The notes below the pieces were generated by a model, which was not told the DNA's origin, ran no database searches, and was given only the letters and a program-made list of their open reading frames with translations. Below, in pieces: positions 33,437 through 42,165 of a stretch of DNA of 50,971 bases. Numbering within the stretch: the stretch's first letter is position 1; each line of letters begins with the position of its first letter. Origin of the DNA: Rhodococcus sp. EPR-157 (GTDB lineage Bacteria > Actinomycetota > Actinomycetes > Mycobacteriales > Mycobacteriaceae); NCBI RefSeq assembly GCF_001647195.1, contig NZ_LVCV01000176.1, positions 1 to 50,971 of the forward strand. Reading direction: 5' to 3'. The translations under genes and the position numbers were made by a program.

Positions 33437-33510
33437 TGCGGCTCCGCCGCCAGTGGCATGGTTAAGCGTGTTCCGACAAACTTGAACGCGCCACTGGCGC
33501 GGAGCGCCAC
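33437..33510. repeat. Dispersed palindromic intergenic element, copy 3
   Basis: The left arm has GCGGCTCCGCCGCCAGTGGC followed by ATGGTTAAGCGTG, and the right arm ACTTGAACGCGCCACTGGCG followed by CGGAGCGCC. It begins about 24 bases beyond the stop of the amino-acid ABC ATPase gene on the minus strand and is the most diverged of the four copies. It is the one copy not between convergent genes. Confidence 0.75.
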
Positions 33511-33533
33511 CTCCTACACCGGCGCGGACCGAC

Positions 33534-34262
33534 CTACAGCACCTGCGACAGAAACTGCTTCAGGCGATCGGTGTGCGGATCGTCGAAAAGCTGTTCCGGA
33601 GTGCCGGTTTCGACAGCGCTTCCGTGGTCCATGAACAGCACCTTGTTCGACACCGAGCGGGCGAAGCCCATTTCGTGGGTGACGACCACCATCGTCATAC
33701 CGCCCGACGCGAGATCCGCCATCAACGACAGCACACCCTTGACCAGCTCCGGATCCAGAGCAGACGTGGCTTCGTCGAAGAACATGACCTCGGGCTTCAT
33801 GGCGAGTGCACGGGCGATCGCAACGCGCTGCTGCTGGCCACCGGACAAGTTGCCGGGACGCGAGTCTGCCTTGTTGGACAGACCGACCAACTCCAGCTGC
33901 TCCATCGCAGCGGCCCGCGATTCGTCCCTGGACATACCCTTGAGCTTCTGCGGAGCGAGGGCGACGTTGTCGGCAACGGTCTTGTGTGGGAACAGATTGA
34001 AGTGCTGGAAAACCATCCCGATGCGTTGACGCAGGTGGTCCGGATTGTCCTTCAGAACGGATTTCCCACCGAGCAGGATGTCACCCTGATCGGGTTCGTG
34101 CAGCCGATTGAGAGCGCGAAGCAACGTCGACTTGCCGGACCCGGACGGCCCGATCACCGTCGTCGTCCGGCCTGCGTCGACGTGAATGTTCACCCCGCGC
34201 AGGACCTTGTTGCTACCGAATGCGAGGTGAATATCGGTTCCGGTCAACGAAACTGAGCTCAT
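33534..34262 (-). CDS. glnQ: Polar amino-acid ABC transporter, ATP-binding subunit
   Basis: The 242-residue ATPase is a full-length GlnQ/HisP-type subunit. Walker A is GPSGSGKST (38-46), the Q-loop is in [14 protein letters not shown], the signature is [15 protein letters not shown], Walker B is [14 protein letters not shown], and the H-loop is in [10 protein letters not shown]. It energises import of a polar amino acid through the adjacent permease. ATG 34262 follows the permease stop by three bases, so the order binding protein-permease-ATPase is one operon. The specificity (glutamine, glutamate or another) cannot be read from the ATPase. Confidence 0.95.
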   Translation of the reverse strand: MSSVSLTGTDIHLAFGSNKVLRGVNIHVDAGRTTTVIGPSGSGKSTLLRALNRLHEPDQGDILLGGKSVLKDNPDHLRQRIGMVFQHFNLFPHKTVADNVALAPQKLKGMSRDESRAAAMEQLELVGLSNKADSRPGNLSGGQQQRVAIARALAMKPEVMFFDEATSALDPELVKGVLSLMADLASGGMTMVVVTHEMGFARSVSNKVLFMDHGSAVETGTPEQLFDDPHTDRLKQFLSQVL

Positions 34263-34265
34263 GTT

Positions 34266-35027
34266 CTACCTCTCCACCACGATGGACGCCTCGACCGGAT
34301 CGAGGGTGCCCGACGTGTCGGCCTTGCCGGAGCGCAGGCGCTTGTCGATGAAGTTCACCAGGTGCGTCAATGGAACGGTCAAGATCAAATAGAACACGCC
34401 TGCCGCGAGCAGCGGCGACAGATTGCCGGTCTGCGCGGCGGTGTCCTGCCCGATTCGGAACAACTCACGTTGCGACGCAAGCAGACCGAGGAAATAGATC
34501 AGCGAACTGTCCTTGATCAGCGAGATGAACTGATTGACGATCGCAGGCAACACACGCCGGATCCCCTGCGGGACGACGACGAGAGTCATCGACTTGCGAT
34601 AGCTGAAACCGAGCGCGCGTGAGGCTTCGAGCTGACCGGAGTCGACGCTCTGAATGCCAGACCGAAAGATTTCACCGAAATAGGCTGCGGCCATCAACGA
34701 TAGAGCAGCGATGCCCAGCGGGAACGGGCTCCGGCTGCCGGTCAGCTGAGTGAGCGTCGGACCGAAACCGAGCCCGATGAGGAGAATGACCACGGCCGCG
34801 GGCAGTCCACGAAAAATGTCGGTGTACACGCGCGCAGGCCATCTCAGCCAGCGGGCGCGGGAAATCCCCGCGACCGCCAAGCCGAGACCGATGATCGTGC
34901 CGATCACTCCGGAGGACACAGCCAGAATCAGAGTGTTCGGCAATCCGACTGTGATCAGCTTGGGAACGGTCTCCCAGATGAGTTGCCAATCGAAGAACGT
35001 GTCGTACAGGTTCGAGAGGGTATCCAT
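34266..35027 (-). CDS. Polar amino-acid ABC transporter permease
   Basis: The 253-residue inner-membrane protein has about five helices and the HisMQ-family permease core: GLPNTLILAVSSGVIGTIIGLGLA, VYTDIFRGLPAAVVILLIGLGF and, on the ATPase-contacting loop, SGIQSVDSGQLEASRALGFSY. As a single permease in the operon it should form a homodimer. It starts three bases after the binding-protein stop. The C-terminal tail carries a longer charged segment (RLRSGKADTSGTLDPVE) than usual. Confidence 0.92.
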   Translation of the reverse strand: MDTLSNLYDTFFDWQLIWETVPKLITVGLPNTLILAVSSGVIGTIIGLGLAVAGISRARWLRWPARVYTDIFRGLPAAVVILLIGLGFGPTLTQLTGSRSPFPLGIAALSLMAAAYFGEIFRSGIQSVDSGQLEASRALGFSYRKSMTLVVVPQGIRRVLPAIVNQFISLIKDSSLIYFLGLLASQRELFRIGQDTAAQTGNLSPLLAAGVFYLILTVPLTHLVNFIDKRLRSGKADTSGTLDPVEASIVVER

Positions 35028-35030
35028 CGA

Positions 35031-35969
35031 TCAGGACGCGGGAGGGGTAGACGCCTTGCTGCCCGGCTTCCAGTCCGCGGGAACCTCACGGTCCGGGTAC
35101 CACTCCTTCTCCAGGGTGTTCCACGTGCCGTCGGCAACCACCGCGTCGAGACCCGAGTTGAGTGCATCGATCAGCGGCTGGTTGTCCTTGGCCACGGCGA
35201 ACGCGGTGAAGTTGGTGGTGTTGATGGTCTTCTCGAGGATCGCGACACCGTCCTCGGCCTTGACCTGCCCCGAAGCCTGCTGAGACGGAGCCACCCACGC
35301 GTCGATCTGGCCGGACTTCACATTCGCGTATGCAGTGTTGTAGTCGGGGAAGCGGACCGGCTCGATGCCGAGGGTGTTGGTGACGTAGTCGTCCTGAACC
35401 GTTCCTTGCACGACGCCGATGCGCTGCTGGTCATCGAGCTCGGCGATCGTCTTGATCGAGTAGTCGTTCTTCGCTACGAGTGCCATCTCGCCGAAGTCGT
35501 AGCCGTTGGTGAATCCGACGGTGTTGCGGCGAGCATCGGTTGTCGAGATCGACGACGAGCCGGCGTCGTAGACCCGGTTGTTCACGGCAGCGAGCAGGCT
35601 GGAGAACTCGGTCGCCGAGAACTCGACGGTGAGGTCCAGTTTCGCCGCGACGGCCCGCAGCAATTCGTTGTCGAACCCGGTGAAGTTGCCGGCCTCGTCG
35701 ATGAAGATGTTCGGCGGGGCGTCGGACAGGGTGCCGACGTACAGCGTGCCGGGCTTGATCAGACCGAGTTCATCGGTGTCGATTTGATCGAGCGGGGTGA
35801 CGTTGTCCGTCGTGTACTTGTCGAGCGAAACCTGATCGGACCCGGCAAGTGCATTCTCGCCGGTGCCGCCGGAGGAGTTGTCACTCGAACAGGCGACGGC
35901 CCCGAGCGTAAGTGCGAGCGTTGCAGCAAAGGCTGCAAGGGCACGGCCTCGTACAGGGCGACTGTTCAC
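35031..35969 (-). CDS. Amino-acid ABC transporter substrate-binding lipoprotein
   Basis: The 312-residue lipoprotein has a lipobox LGAVACSS (Cys27) and a family-3 solute-binding fold. Typical segments are GTLYVGTLSDAPPNIFIDEAGNFTGFDNELLRAVAAKLDLTVEF, SISTTDARRNTVGFTNGYDFGEMALV and RIGVVQGTVQDDYVTNTLG. The ligand is a polar amino acid, but which one is not clear. I prefer GTG 35969 over the ATG at 35996 because GGAG lies seven bases before it and the signal peptide then has a normal length. It is first in the operon; a terminator-like hairpin at 36002-36035 lies in its leader. Confidence 0.9.
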   Translation of the reverse strand: MNSRPVRGRALAAFAATLALTLGAVACSSDNSSGGTGENALAGSDQVSLDKYTTDNVTPLDQIDTDELGLIKPGTLYVGTLSDAPPNIFIDEAGNFTGFDNELLRAVAAKLDLTVEFSATEFSSLLAAVNNRVYDAGSSSISTTDARRNTVGFTNGYDFGEMALVAKNDYSIKTIAELDDQQRIGVVQGTVQDDYVTNTLGIEPVRFPDYNTAYANVKSGQIDAWVAPSQQASGQVKAEDGVAILEKTINTTNFTAFAVAKDNQPLIDALNSGLDAVVADGTWNTLEKEWYPDREVPADWKPGSKASTPPAS

Positions 35970-36001
35970 TGCGGATCTCCTCGATAAACGGATCAAAAGC
36001 C

Positions 36002-36035
36002 CCCTGAGGCTATCGCGGTGATACCGGCCTCAGGG
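36002..36035 (-). terminator. Terminator-like hairpin in the leader of the amino-acid importer
   Basis: Nine-base arms CCCTGAGGC and GCCTCAGGG enclose a loop that contains a second dyad (TATC...GATA). On the minus strand the stem is followed by GGGCTTTTGATC, giving a short T-run. It is 32 bases upstream of the binding-protein GTG and downstream of a possible small ORF, so it could either end the upstream transcript or attenuate the importer operon. Confidence 0.6.
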
Positions 36036-36053
36036 AATCGGATTGCGGTTGTG

Positions 36054-36197
36054 TCAACCCGCTATCGCTGCCCGGCATTCCCCGCCGTCGGGGATTTCAA
36101 TCAGTTCGGGGATACCGTGTCGGCGATCGCCGAGGACGATGTTGCACACCTCTGCTTGCGATGCAGGTGAGAATGGGGTCGGCTCTGTCGCGTCCAT
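36054..36197 (-). CDS. Possible 47-residue small protein upstream of the amino-acid importer
   Basis: An uninterrupted frame runs from ATG 36197 to TGA 36054, between the LLM oxidoreductase stop and the terminator-like hairpin. The product has no membrane segment, contains two cysteines (VCNIVLGDRR and GGECRAA) and resembles nothing I know. No good ribosome site precedes it and its third-position G+C is only moderate, so coding is uncertain. If real it may be the last gene after the LLM gene, or a leader ORF for the importer. It shows no run of one amino acid as classical attenuator peptides do. Confidence 0.3.
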   Translation of the reverse strand: MDATEPTPFSPASQAEVCNIVLGDRRHGIPELIEIPDGGECRAAIAG

Positions 36198-36254
36198 GAG
36201 TCGAGAATCCACTGCCGCACGATAGACGGCAAGGGAATTTGCCGAAACTGGAAA

Positions 36255-37019
36255 CTACTTGTGGGCCTCACGCCACGCGATCGCGTCTTTCAGTTCGGTG
36301 AGGTCGTACTCGGGACCGCCGGTTCCGACGGTGAACAATGCGACTCCGGCGTCGACGTATCCTTGCGCCTTGTCCGCTCCCGGCCACGACACCGATCGAG
36401 TGATACCCGAGACATCGCGCCCGACGCTCTCGCCGTGCTCTGCGAGGATGCCGGACTTTCGCTTCAGCTCGTCGAGATCGGCGAAGCTGTGCCAGATGTG
36501 TGCATATTCAGCGACCATTCTGAGGGTCTTCTTCTCGCCTCCGCCGCCGATGAGGATCGGAATCTCGCGCGTCGTGGCAGGATTGCCGACCTCGAGGCGG
36601 TGCTTGATGCGTGCGAGGTTCTCGTTCAGCAACTTCAAGCGCGAGCCAGCAGTGCCGAACTCGTAACCGAAGTTGTCGTAATCCTTTTCGTACCAGCCGC
36701 CACCGATACCGAGGATCAAGCGACCGCCACTGATGTGATCGACGGTGCGGGCCATATCGGCGAGCAGGTCGGGATTGCGGTAGCCGCCGCCGGTGACGAG
36801 TGCGCCGATCTCGACGTTCGACGTCTGTTCCGCCCAGGCCCCGAGCATCGTCCAGCACTCGAAGTGTGCGCCGTCGAGGACGCCGTACAGCGGATAGAAG
36901 TGATCCCAGTTGAAGACGATGTCGACGCCTGCATCCTCCGAGCGCAGTACCGCGTCGCGAATGAGCTGGTAGTCGGGGGCGTGCTGCGGCTGGAGCTGTA
37001 CACCGATTCTTATGTTCAT
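36255..37019 (-). CDS. LLM-class F420-dependent oxidoreductase
   Basis: The 254-residue TIM-barrel protein begins NIRIGVQLQPQHAPDYQLIRDAVLRSEDAGVD, followed by NWDHFYPLYG, the conserved F420-contacting region. DMARTVDHISGGRLILGIGGGWYEKDYDNFGYEFG and the IPILIGGGGEKKTLRMVAEYAHIWH block are typical of mycobacterial F420 enzymes of the luciferase-like monooxygenase class. It probably reduces or oxidises a small hydrophobic substrate with deazaflavin; the substrate is unknown. ATG 37019 lies 16 bases after the metallohydrolase stop, so the two may be cotranscribed. Confidence 0.9.
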   Translation of the reverse strand: MNIRIGVQLQPQHAPDYQLIRDAVLRSEDAGVDIVFNWDHFYPLYGVLDGAHFECWTMLGAWAEQTSNVEIGALVTGGGYRNPDLLADMARTVDHISGGRLILGIGGGWYEKDYDNFGYEFGTAGSRLKLLNENLARIKHRLEVGNPATTREIPILIGGGGEKKTLRMVAEYAHIWHSFADLDELKRKSGILAEHGESVGRDVSGITRSVSWPGADKAQGYVDAGVALFTVGTGGPEYDLTELKDAIAWREAHK

Positions 37020-37035
37020 GTCTCCATGATGCGCC

Positions 37036-37548
37036 TCATGCGAATTGGACGCCGGTCTGGTGCATCGTCGCGCGCAGGACGAATCCGGCTTCGTCGCCGA
37101 TGATCTCGCTGACGAGCGTCACGAACCGGTCGACGAATTGTCCACCATGGGAGGAGAAGTCGGAATCGCCCGGTTCGAGGTGATGGGCGAGTTCGTGTAG
37201 TACGACGAGCTCGCGAAGCGCCCATGCCTCGTTACGTCGGTGCAACGGAACCGCGATGGTGCGGGTGTCTCGCTCGTAGTGCGATGCTGTCGGCCCCGAC
37301 CGCTCACGAACATGTACGACGGTCCCCGCCTCCGGCCAGGTCTGGCGGACCCAGTTCAATGCCAGGACGGAATCGACGTAGCGCTGCACCGAGTCGACAG
37401 AGGCGAACTTTCGCTCGATCGGCAACGTCAGTGTCGAGCCGAGAATCTGGACGGTGCGCAGGTCCCGCTCGTCCGCGCGGTCGAACATGGTGCGGACCAT
37501 GGTTTCCGCCTCGTACACCTTGGACCGCTGTGAATCCCTGTTCTTCAC
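37036..37548 (-). CDS. TIGR04338-type putative metallohydrolase
   Basis: This 170-residue protein carries the zinc motif HELAHHLEPGDSDFSSHGGQFVDRF: two His and a Glu from HExxHH, with a third ligand likely in SHGGQ. The rest, with RDSQRSKVYEAETMVRTMFDRA and SVQRYVDSVLALNWVRQTWP, matches the actinobacteria-restricted TIGR04338 group whose substrate is not known. It has no signal peptide. GTG 37548 is the only reasonable start and lies 28 bases after the preceding membrane protein gene. I see the metal motif directly; hydrolase activity on peptides is inference. Confidence 0.82.
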   Translation of the reverse strand: MKNRDSQRSKVYEAETMVRTMFDRADERDLRTVQILGSTLTLPIERKFASVDSVQRYVDSVLALNWVRQTWPEAGTVVHVRERSGPTASHYERDTRTIAVPLHRRNEAWALRELVVLHELAHHLEPGDSDFSSHGGQFVDRFVTLVSEIIGDEAGFVLRATMHQTGVQFA

Positions 37549-37576
37549 CGGTGCGAGCCTAATACGAGGCTACGAC

Positions 37577-38572
37577 CTACTTGATTCGGTGAGTGTCGAA
37601 CTCGAACCGTTCCGTGTGGTCGACGCGCGAGACGACGATGGTCGCGAGAACGTTCCGGTCCGGGGGATGAACTCGAACGGTGATCGAGCCCGAGTGTGCC
37701 GCATCCAGCTGCTCGACAACTGTGCGGCGGAATTCGACGGCTTGCCCGCTGTTCGCACCGAGGCCGCCGTCGTCGAGGAGCTGTACGGTGACGCCGCGTT
37801 CACGCGCAGACCTCGCAGCCGAAACGATGTCGGGTACGTCGAGTGCGCGTGCGCGAATGCTGTCCCGCAGCGTGGCCTCGACCAACAGGGCCTCGCGCGT
37901 GCCTGCCTCGTCGAGCTGGGTGGATTCGGCGATGTGTACGAGCACCGGACGCACGAGTGAGTCGAGTCGGCGGAGCTGGCGCTCGCGTTCGTCGCGCGCG
38001 GCATCGGCTGCAGCCTTCTCGGTCACCTGCCGAGTGCGTTCGTCGTGCAGCGCGTAGATGGATGCCGCGGCGGGCCGCACGACCCGCGCGAAGAACGTTG
38101 CAGTCAGCATCAACCCCGCACACGTCACGAATGTCGAGGCTGCGCCGGCGAAATCGGGTGACGCGTTCCAGTACACGACGAACGCGGCGATCTCACCGGA
38201 CCAGCCCGGCAGGACACGTCCCCGAACGCAGAGGAATGCGCACAATGCTGCCCCGCTGCCGACGGTGGTCGTCACTTCCTGGGTCTGAGTCGCGCTCGTG
38301 TCAGCAACGGTCAAGAGCACTGCTACCTGGGCGGACGGTAGTGCAGCGACCGCGAACGCCCACGTTCTCGGCATCGGGTCCCCGGACACGGCGAGCAGCA
38401 GCACTGTGCCGATGGCGAGGAGTGCGACGATGACGAACTCGGCAACACAGCCGCCTTCGGGGCCCAGCATGGCCAGGCCTGCAGCGGCCACGAAGAGACC
38501 GGCGACGACGTACGCGCCCTTCGCCTGCATTCCTACAATGGTCGACGCGTCATGGCGAGGAGGTTCGGTCAC
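37577..38572 (-). CDS. Membrane protein resembling a degenerate sensor kinase
   Basis: The 331-residue protein has about six membrane helices (roughly 17-170) and a cytosolic part with a charged coiled-coil-like segment, ALHDERTRQVTEKAAADAARDERERQLRRLDSLV. A C-terminal alpha/beta region (VTVQLLDDGG, SITVRVHPPDRN) follows. It parallels the kinase just upstream in layout, but the phospho-accepting HD motif, N-box and glycine-rich ATP lid are missing. Its GTG overlaps the kinase stop in a GTGA junction, so the two proteins are made together, perhaps as a heteromer. I know no characterised homologue. Confidence 0.65.
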   Translation of the reverse strand: MTEPPRHDASTIVGMQAKGAYVVAGLFVAAAGLAMLGPEGGCVAEFVIVALLAIGTVLLLAVSGDPMPRTWAFAVAALPSAQVAVLLTVADTSATQTQEVTTTVGSGAALCAFLCVRGRVLPGWSGEIAAFVVYWNASPDFAGAASTFVTCAGLMLTATFFARVVRPAAASIYALHDERTRQVTEKAAADAARDERERQLRRLDSLVRPVLVHIAESTQLDEAGTREALLVEATLRDSIRARALDVPDIVSAARSARERGVTVQLLDDGGLGANSGQAVEFRRTVVEQLDAAHSGSITVRVHPPDRNVLATIVVSRVDHTERFEFDTHRIK

Positions 38573-39795
38573 GGAATCCTCGACCACTCGAGTGCGACGA
38601 CCGTTCCTTCGCCGAGACGACTGTCGATCTCCGATGTGCCCCCATCCAGGGCGGCCATCCGGCGAACGATGCTGATCTCTATGCCGAGTCGTCCGGTGCC
38701 GGTCGATGCCGTGTCGAACCCACACCCGGTGTCCGTCAGCGTGACACGTGCTGAATTCTGCCGAAGATCGACGGCGACGGCCCGCTCGGCGTGGGCTCCG
38801 GCGTGTTGGACGCTGTTGCGGAGCGCTTCGGCCATCGCTCCCCCGAGGGCGGACTGCACCGCCATCGGGTACATCGACGCGTTCACGTCGATGTACGACG
38901 AGACGCTCACAGCATGATCCGAACGGGTCTCGTCGACGATCGTCGAGAGAGTGTCGACGAGCTGTGCAGCCGTTACTCGGCCGGCCGGATCGGTGTCCTT
39001 CGCTGCGAGATCCAGTGCGTCGAGCGCGCTTCGCGCGTCAGCGGGTAGACGCCTATCTGTGTCGGGCCGGGTCGCGGCAAGCAGTGTTGTGAGCACTCGA
39101 TCGTGAATCAGTGCGTCGAACCATGCCCGTTCGCGTTCCCGAGCCTGCGCCACCGCGGTGTCGACGGCCGCATGCTCGACGAGTTCGGTTGTGGCATCCA
39201 GTACGTCGCCGGTGCGTAGGGCCATGATGACGGCTCCCGCCAGCAGTGCGGTTATGCCGAACGCCCAGATTGCTGCATAGCCGATGGCCGACGGCGACGC
39301 CTCGGGCCCGAACAATCCCAGTTGATCGATGGCTGCAACCGACGTTGTTGCCACGAATTGAACCGCCAGCGTTACCAGCGGACGCCAAACGAGTGCGGCG
39401 CAGAGCCCGGCGAGCCCGGCGAAAGCCGACAACCACGAGCCCCGCACGGCGCCGACGAGCACGTCACCGTTCCAGGCGACCAGCCACAACGCAGCCGCCA
39501 GGGGAATGCCCACCGCCGCACACGTGGCCGCGGCAGTAATCCACGACGGCGCAACGATGGTCACGACGAACAGGGCGATACCTGGCACGAACACCGACAC
39601 CATCGCAATCGGCGTCCACCACCAGGCGAGGATGCGAGTGCCTTCGGCAATTTCGGACACGGAAACCAACAGGAACGCGATGAACCCGGCGCCTACGAAT
39701 CGTGCAATCACTATTCGAATGCGATTGCCGGGGGTGATCTCGTCGACAGGCGCGCCGCTCGTGGCCCGAGCCGCAGCGTCGCTTTGGTGTCGCAT
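38569..39795 (-). CDS. Orphan sensor histidine kinase (HisKA_3/NarX-like)
   Basis: The 408-residue protein has about six to seven N-terminal membrane helices (about 28-195) and no clear periplasmic domain. A dimerisation helix ERERAWFDALIHDRVLTTLL (His231-Asp232, the expected phospho-acceptor) and a HATPase_c domain follow. The ATPase shows N-box GAMAEALRNSVQHAGAHA (Asn327), G1 DTGCGFD and G2 GRLGIEISIVRRM. It should autophosphorylate, but no response regulator gene lies next to it or elsewhere in the window. It follows the DUF2786 gene by 22 bases and overlaps the degenerate partner gene. Confidence 0.85.
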   Translation of the reverse strand: MRHQSDAAARATSGAPVDEITPGNRIRIVIARFVGAGFIAFLLVSVSEIAEGTRILAWWWTPIAMVSVFVPGIALFVVTIVAPSWITAAATCAAVGIPLAAALWLVAWNGDVLVGAVRGSWLSAFAGLAGLCAALVWRPLVTLAVQFVATTSVAAIDQLGLFGPEASPSAIGYAAIWAFGITALLAGAVIMALRTGDVLDATTELVEHAAVDTAVAQARERERAWFDALIHDRVLTTLLAATRPDTDRRLPADARSALDALDLAAKDTDPAGRVTAAQLVDTLSTIVDETRSDHAVSVSSYIDVNASMYPMAVQSALGGAMAEALRNSVQHAGAHAERAVAVDLRQNSARVTLTDTGCGFDTASTGTGRLGIEISIVRRMAALDGGTSEIDSRLGEGTVVALEWSRIP

Positions 39796-39817
39796 CCCGG
39801 ACACGCTACCTGCAGGT

Positions 39818-40636
39818 TCAGCGGCCGAGTTGCCCGCGTGCAGCGCCGATTTCGGGTTCACCGCCAAGCCTGGCGGCTCGTCCGGCGCGGTCACCGGCGG
39901 ATCTGGCACCTTGCGAGTAACCAGCGTTCGCGCTCTGCCGTCGCCACGTTCCACGGGCTTTCGAGGTGGCCGAATAGTAGTCGCGTAACTCGACCTCCTT
40001 GTTGCGCAGCACGAGTGCCGTGCCCGCATCGGGCTTCTCCTCTGCGATGGCCTTCACCTCGGCCTCCTTCTTGACTGCCTGGAGGCGCTTGCCGATGCGC
40101 TCCGCGAAGGCCGTCTGGAAGTTCAAACGAGCGGTGACACCCGCGACAGGCACTACTTCTTTCGTCGTCCGACGTCTGGGGCCGTAGCCCTTCGTGACCG
40201 TGCGGACGGCTGTTTCTCCGCGGTAGGCGCCCGACTTGATGTACGCGTCCGACGCCCGCACCATTTGGATGAGCAGGCTCGAATACAGCGCCTCACACGT
40301 GTCGATGTCGGAGTCGAATCCGTAGGCGAACACCTGGGACGACGAGTGTGCGATGTCGCACTTGACGTCGTTGGCGAAGGCGATCGAGACGAACAGGTGC
40401 ACGAACGTCTTGAGTCCTCGTTTTCCGGGCTCGCCGATCCTGATCACACGCTGCGCAGGAGTCGCGCGCTTCTCGCGTGACGCACTGTGCGAACGCGCCA
40501 CCGCAAGATCGATCGATGTGGCCGACGCCAGGCGTTGCGCCGCTTCCATGAACGCCTCGGCTTCATGGGGATTGTCGGTCGACTCGGCCTGGCGTAGTAG
40601 CCCACCGATACGGGTCAGCATCTTGTCCGAACTCAC
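39818..40636 (-). CDS. DUF2786-domain protein
   Basis: The 272-residue soluble protein starts with the DUF2786 motif (MLTRIGGLLRQAESTDNPHEAEAFMEAAQRLAS, residues 6-38), found in actinobacterial, phage and plasmid proteins of unknown role. The middle region (FVHLFVSIAFANDVKC, VFAYGFDSDIDTCEALYSSLLIQM) and basic tail rich in Arg and Gly are typical of the full-length bacterial forms and suggest nucleic-acid contact. GTG 40636 or ATG 40621 could be the start; I prefer the GTG. It is first of a minus-strand series ending in the metallohydrolase and LLM genes. Confidence 0.82.
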   Translation of the reverse strand: MSSDKMLTRIGGLLRQAESTDNPHEAEAFMEAAQRLASATSIDLAVARSHSASREKRATPAQRVIRIGEPGKRGLKTFVHLFVSIAFANDVKCDIAHSSSQVFAYGFDSDIDTCEALYSSLLIQMVRASDAYIKSGAYRGETAVRTVTKGYGPRRRTTKEVVPVAGVTARLNFQTAFAERIGKRLQAVKKEAEVKAIAEEKPDAGTALVLRNKEVELRDYYSATSKARGTWRRQSANAGYSQGARSAGDRAGRAARLGGEPEIGAARGQLGR

Positions 40637-40844
40637 GGGACAAACGCTACAACGCGCCACCGACAGCACACGCAGGCGCACGCTGGTGCAGGTGTACCGA
40701 TTCAGCTTCGCGGAAATGCGCCCGTTCGGATGCATCGTGTGTCAAAGTGCGTATCGACATGTGCGTCGGGGGGAGCACATTCTCCATTTGCTGTGACCCT
40801 CCCCACGCACACCACCGTGCACGAAGTAAGTGGAGAGAAAAACA

Positions 40845-42131
40845 ATGGCGTCTTTCATCTCGAAGGCAGTGCTGTCGAAAGCAGCGGTGCTTGCGACAGC
40901 GGCAACACTGCTGACGCTCACCGCATGCTCCAGCGACAGCGAATCCAGTGATGCCGCGTCGGAGAACGCCGACGGCCGCGGGCCCATCACGTACGTCGAA
41001 GGAAAGGACACCACCGAAACAGGTGTGGTGCGCCAGATCATCGACGAGTGGAACGCTGCGAACCCTGATGAGCAGGTCACGTTCAAGGAACAGTCCAATG
41101 ACGCCGATCAGGCTCACGACGACCTGGTCCAGCATCTTCAGGCCGAGCAGAGCGACTACGACGTCATGGCTCTCGACGTCATCTGGACCGCAGAGTTCGC
41201 GGCAAAGGGCTGGCTGACCCCGCTCGAAGGGGAGTTCGCCCTGGACAACGCGGGCATCCTGCCGGCCACCGTCGAAAGTGCCACCTACAACGGCACCCAG
41301 TACGCAGCCCCGAAGAACACCAACGGTGGTCTGCTGTTCTATCGCAGCGACCTGGTCCCGACGGCTCCCACCACCTGGGACGAGCTGACCGCAAGCTGCA
41401 CGATCGCGGTCGAGAACAACATCGACTGCTACGCCGGACAGTTCGCGTCGTACGAGGGTCTGACGGTCAACACGTCCGAGATCATCAACGCACACGGTGG
41501 ATCGTTCGTCGCTGAGGACGGCAAGACTCCGACGGTCGACAGCCCTGAAGCACGCGCTGGCCTGCAGGCACTCGTGACGGCATTCGAGACAGGCGTCATC
41601 CCGGCTCAGGACACCACGTTCAAGGAGCCCGAGAGCCAGCAGGCATTCGAAGACGGTCAGGCTCTGTACCTGCGCAACTGGCCCTACGTCTACGGCACGG
41701 CGTCCAAGGAGGGCTCCGCTGTCGCCGGAAAGTACTCCGTCGCACCGCTTCCCGGCGTCACCGGCGTCGGTACATCCACCCTCGGTGGCTACAACGCAGC
41801 CATCAGCGCGTTCTCCGAGAACAAGGCAACGGCAGCGGACTTCCTCCGCTTCCTGCAGGGTGAGCAGGCCCAGCGCATCATCGCCGAAGGCGCACTGCCC
41901 CCCGTTCTGACCGCGCTGTACGACGACCCGGCACTGATCGCCGAAATGCCGTACCTGCCCGCACTGAAGGCGTCGATCGAGAACGCGGTACCGCGTCCGG
42001 TCACTCCGTTCTACCCGGCCGTGTCGAAGGCCGTGCAGGACAATACCTTCGCCGCGATCAAGGGTGAGAAGTCCGTGGATCAGGCGATCACGGACATGCA
42101 GGCCGGCATCGAGTCGGCAGGCTCCAACTAA
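40845..42131 (+). CDS. Disaccharide ABC transporter substrate-binding lipoprotein (MusE/LpqY-like)
   Basis: The 428-residue lipoprotein has a signal peptide with lipobox LTLTACSS (Cys28) and a family-1 sugar-binding fold. Visible segments are TGVVRQIIDEWNAANPDEQVTFKEQS, YDVMALDVIWTAEFAAKGWL, APKNTNGGLLFYRSDLVPTAPTTWDEL and PALKASIENAVPRPVTPFYPAVS. It most resembles actinobacterial trehalose/maltose receptors. ATG 40845 has GGAGAG ten bases upstream; the GTG 15 bases earlier would remove that ribosome site from its usual place. It leads an operon of two permeases and a small membrane protein. The sugar is not certain. Confidence 0.88.
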   Translation: MASFISKAVLSKAAVLATAATLLTLTACSSDSESSDAASENADGRGPITYVEGKDTTETGVVRQIIDEWNAANPDEQVTFKEQSNDADQAHDDLVQHLQAEQSDYDVMALDVIWTAEFAAKGWLTPLEGEFALDNAGILPATVESATYNGTQYAAPKNTNGGLLFYRSDLVPTAPTTWDELTASCTIAVENNIDCYAGQFASYEGLTVNTSEIINAHGGSFVAEDGKTPTVDSPEARAGLQALVTAFETGVIPAQDTTFKEPESQQAFEDGQALYLRNWPYVYGTASKEGSAVAGKYSVAPLPGVTGVGTSTLGGYNAAISAFSENKATAADFLRFLQGEQAQRIIAEGALPPVLTALYDDPALIAEMPYLPALKASIENAVPRPVTPFYPAVSKAVQDNTFAAIKGEKSVDQAITDMQAGIESAGSN

Positions 42132-42165
42132 CGAGGCATAGCCTCGACGCGAGCAGGAGAACTTC

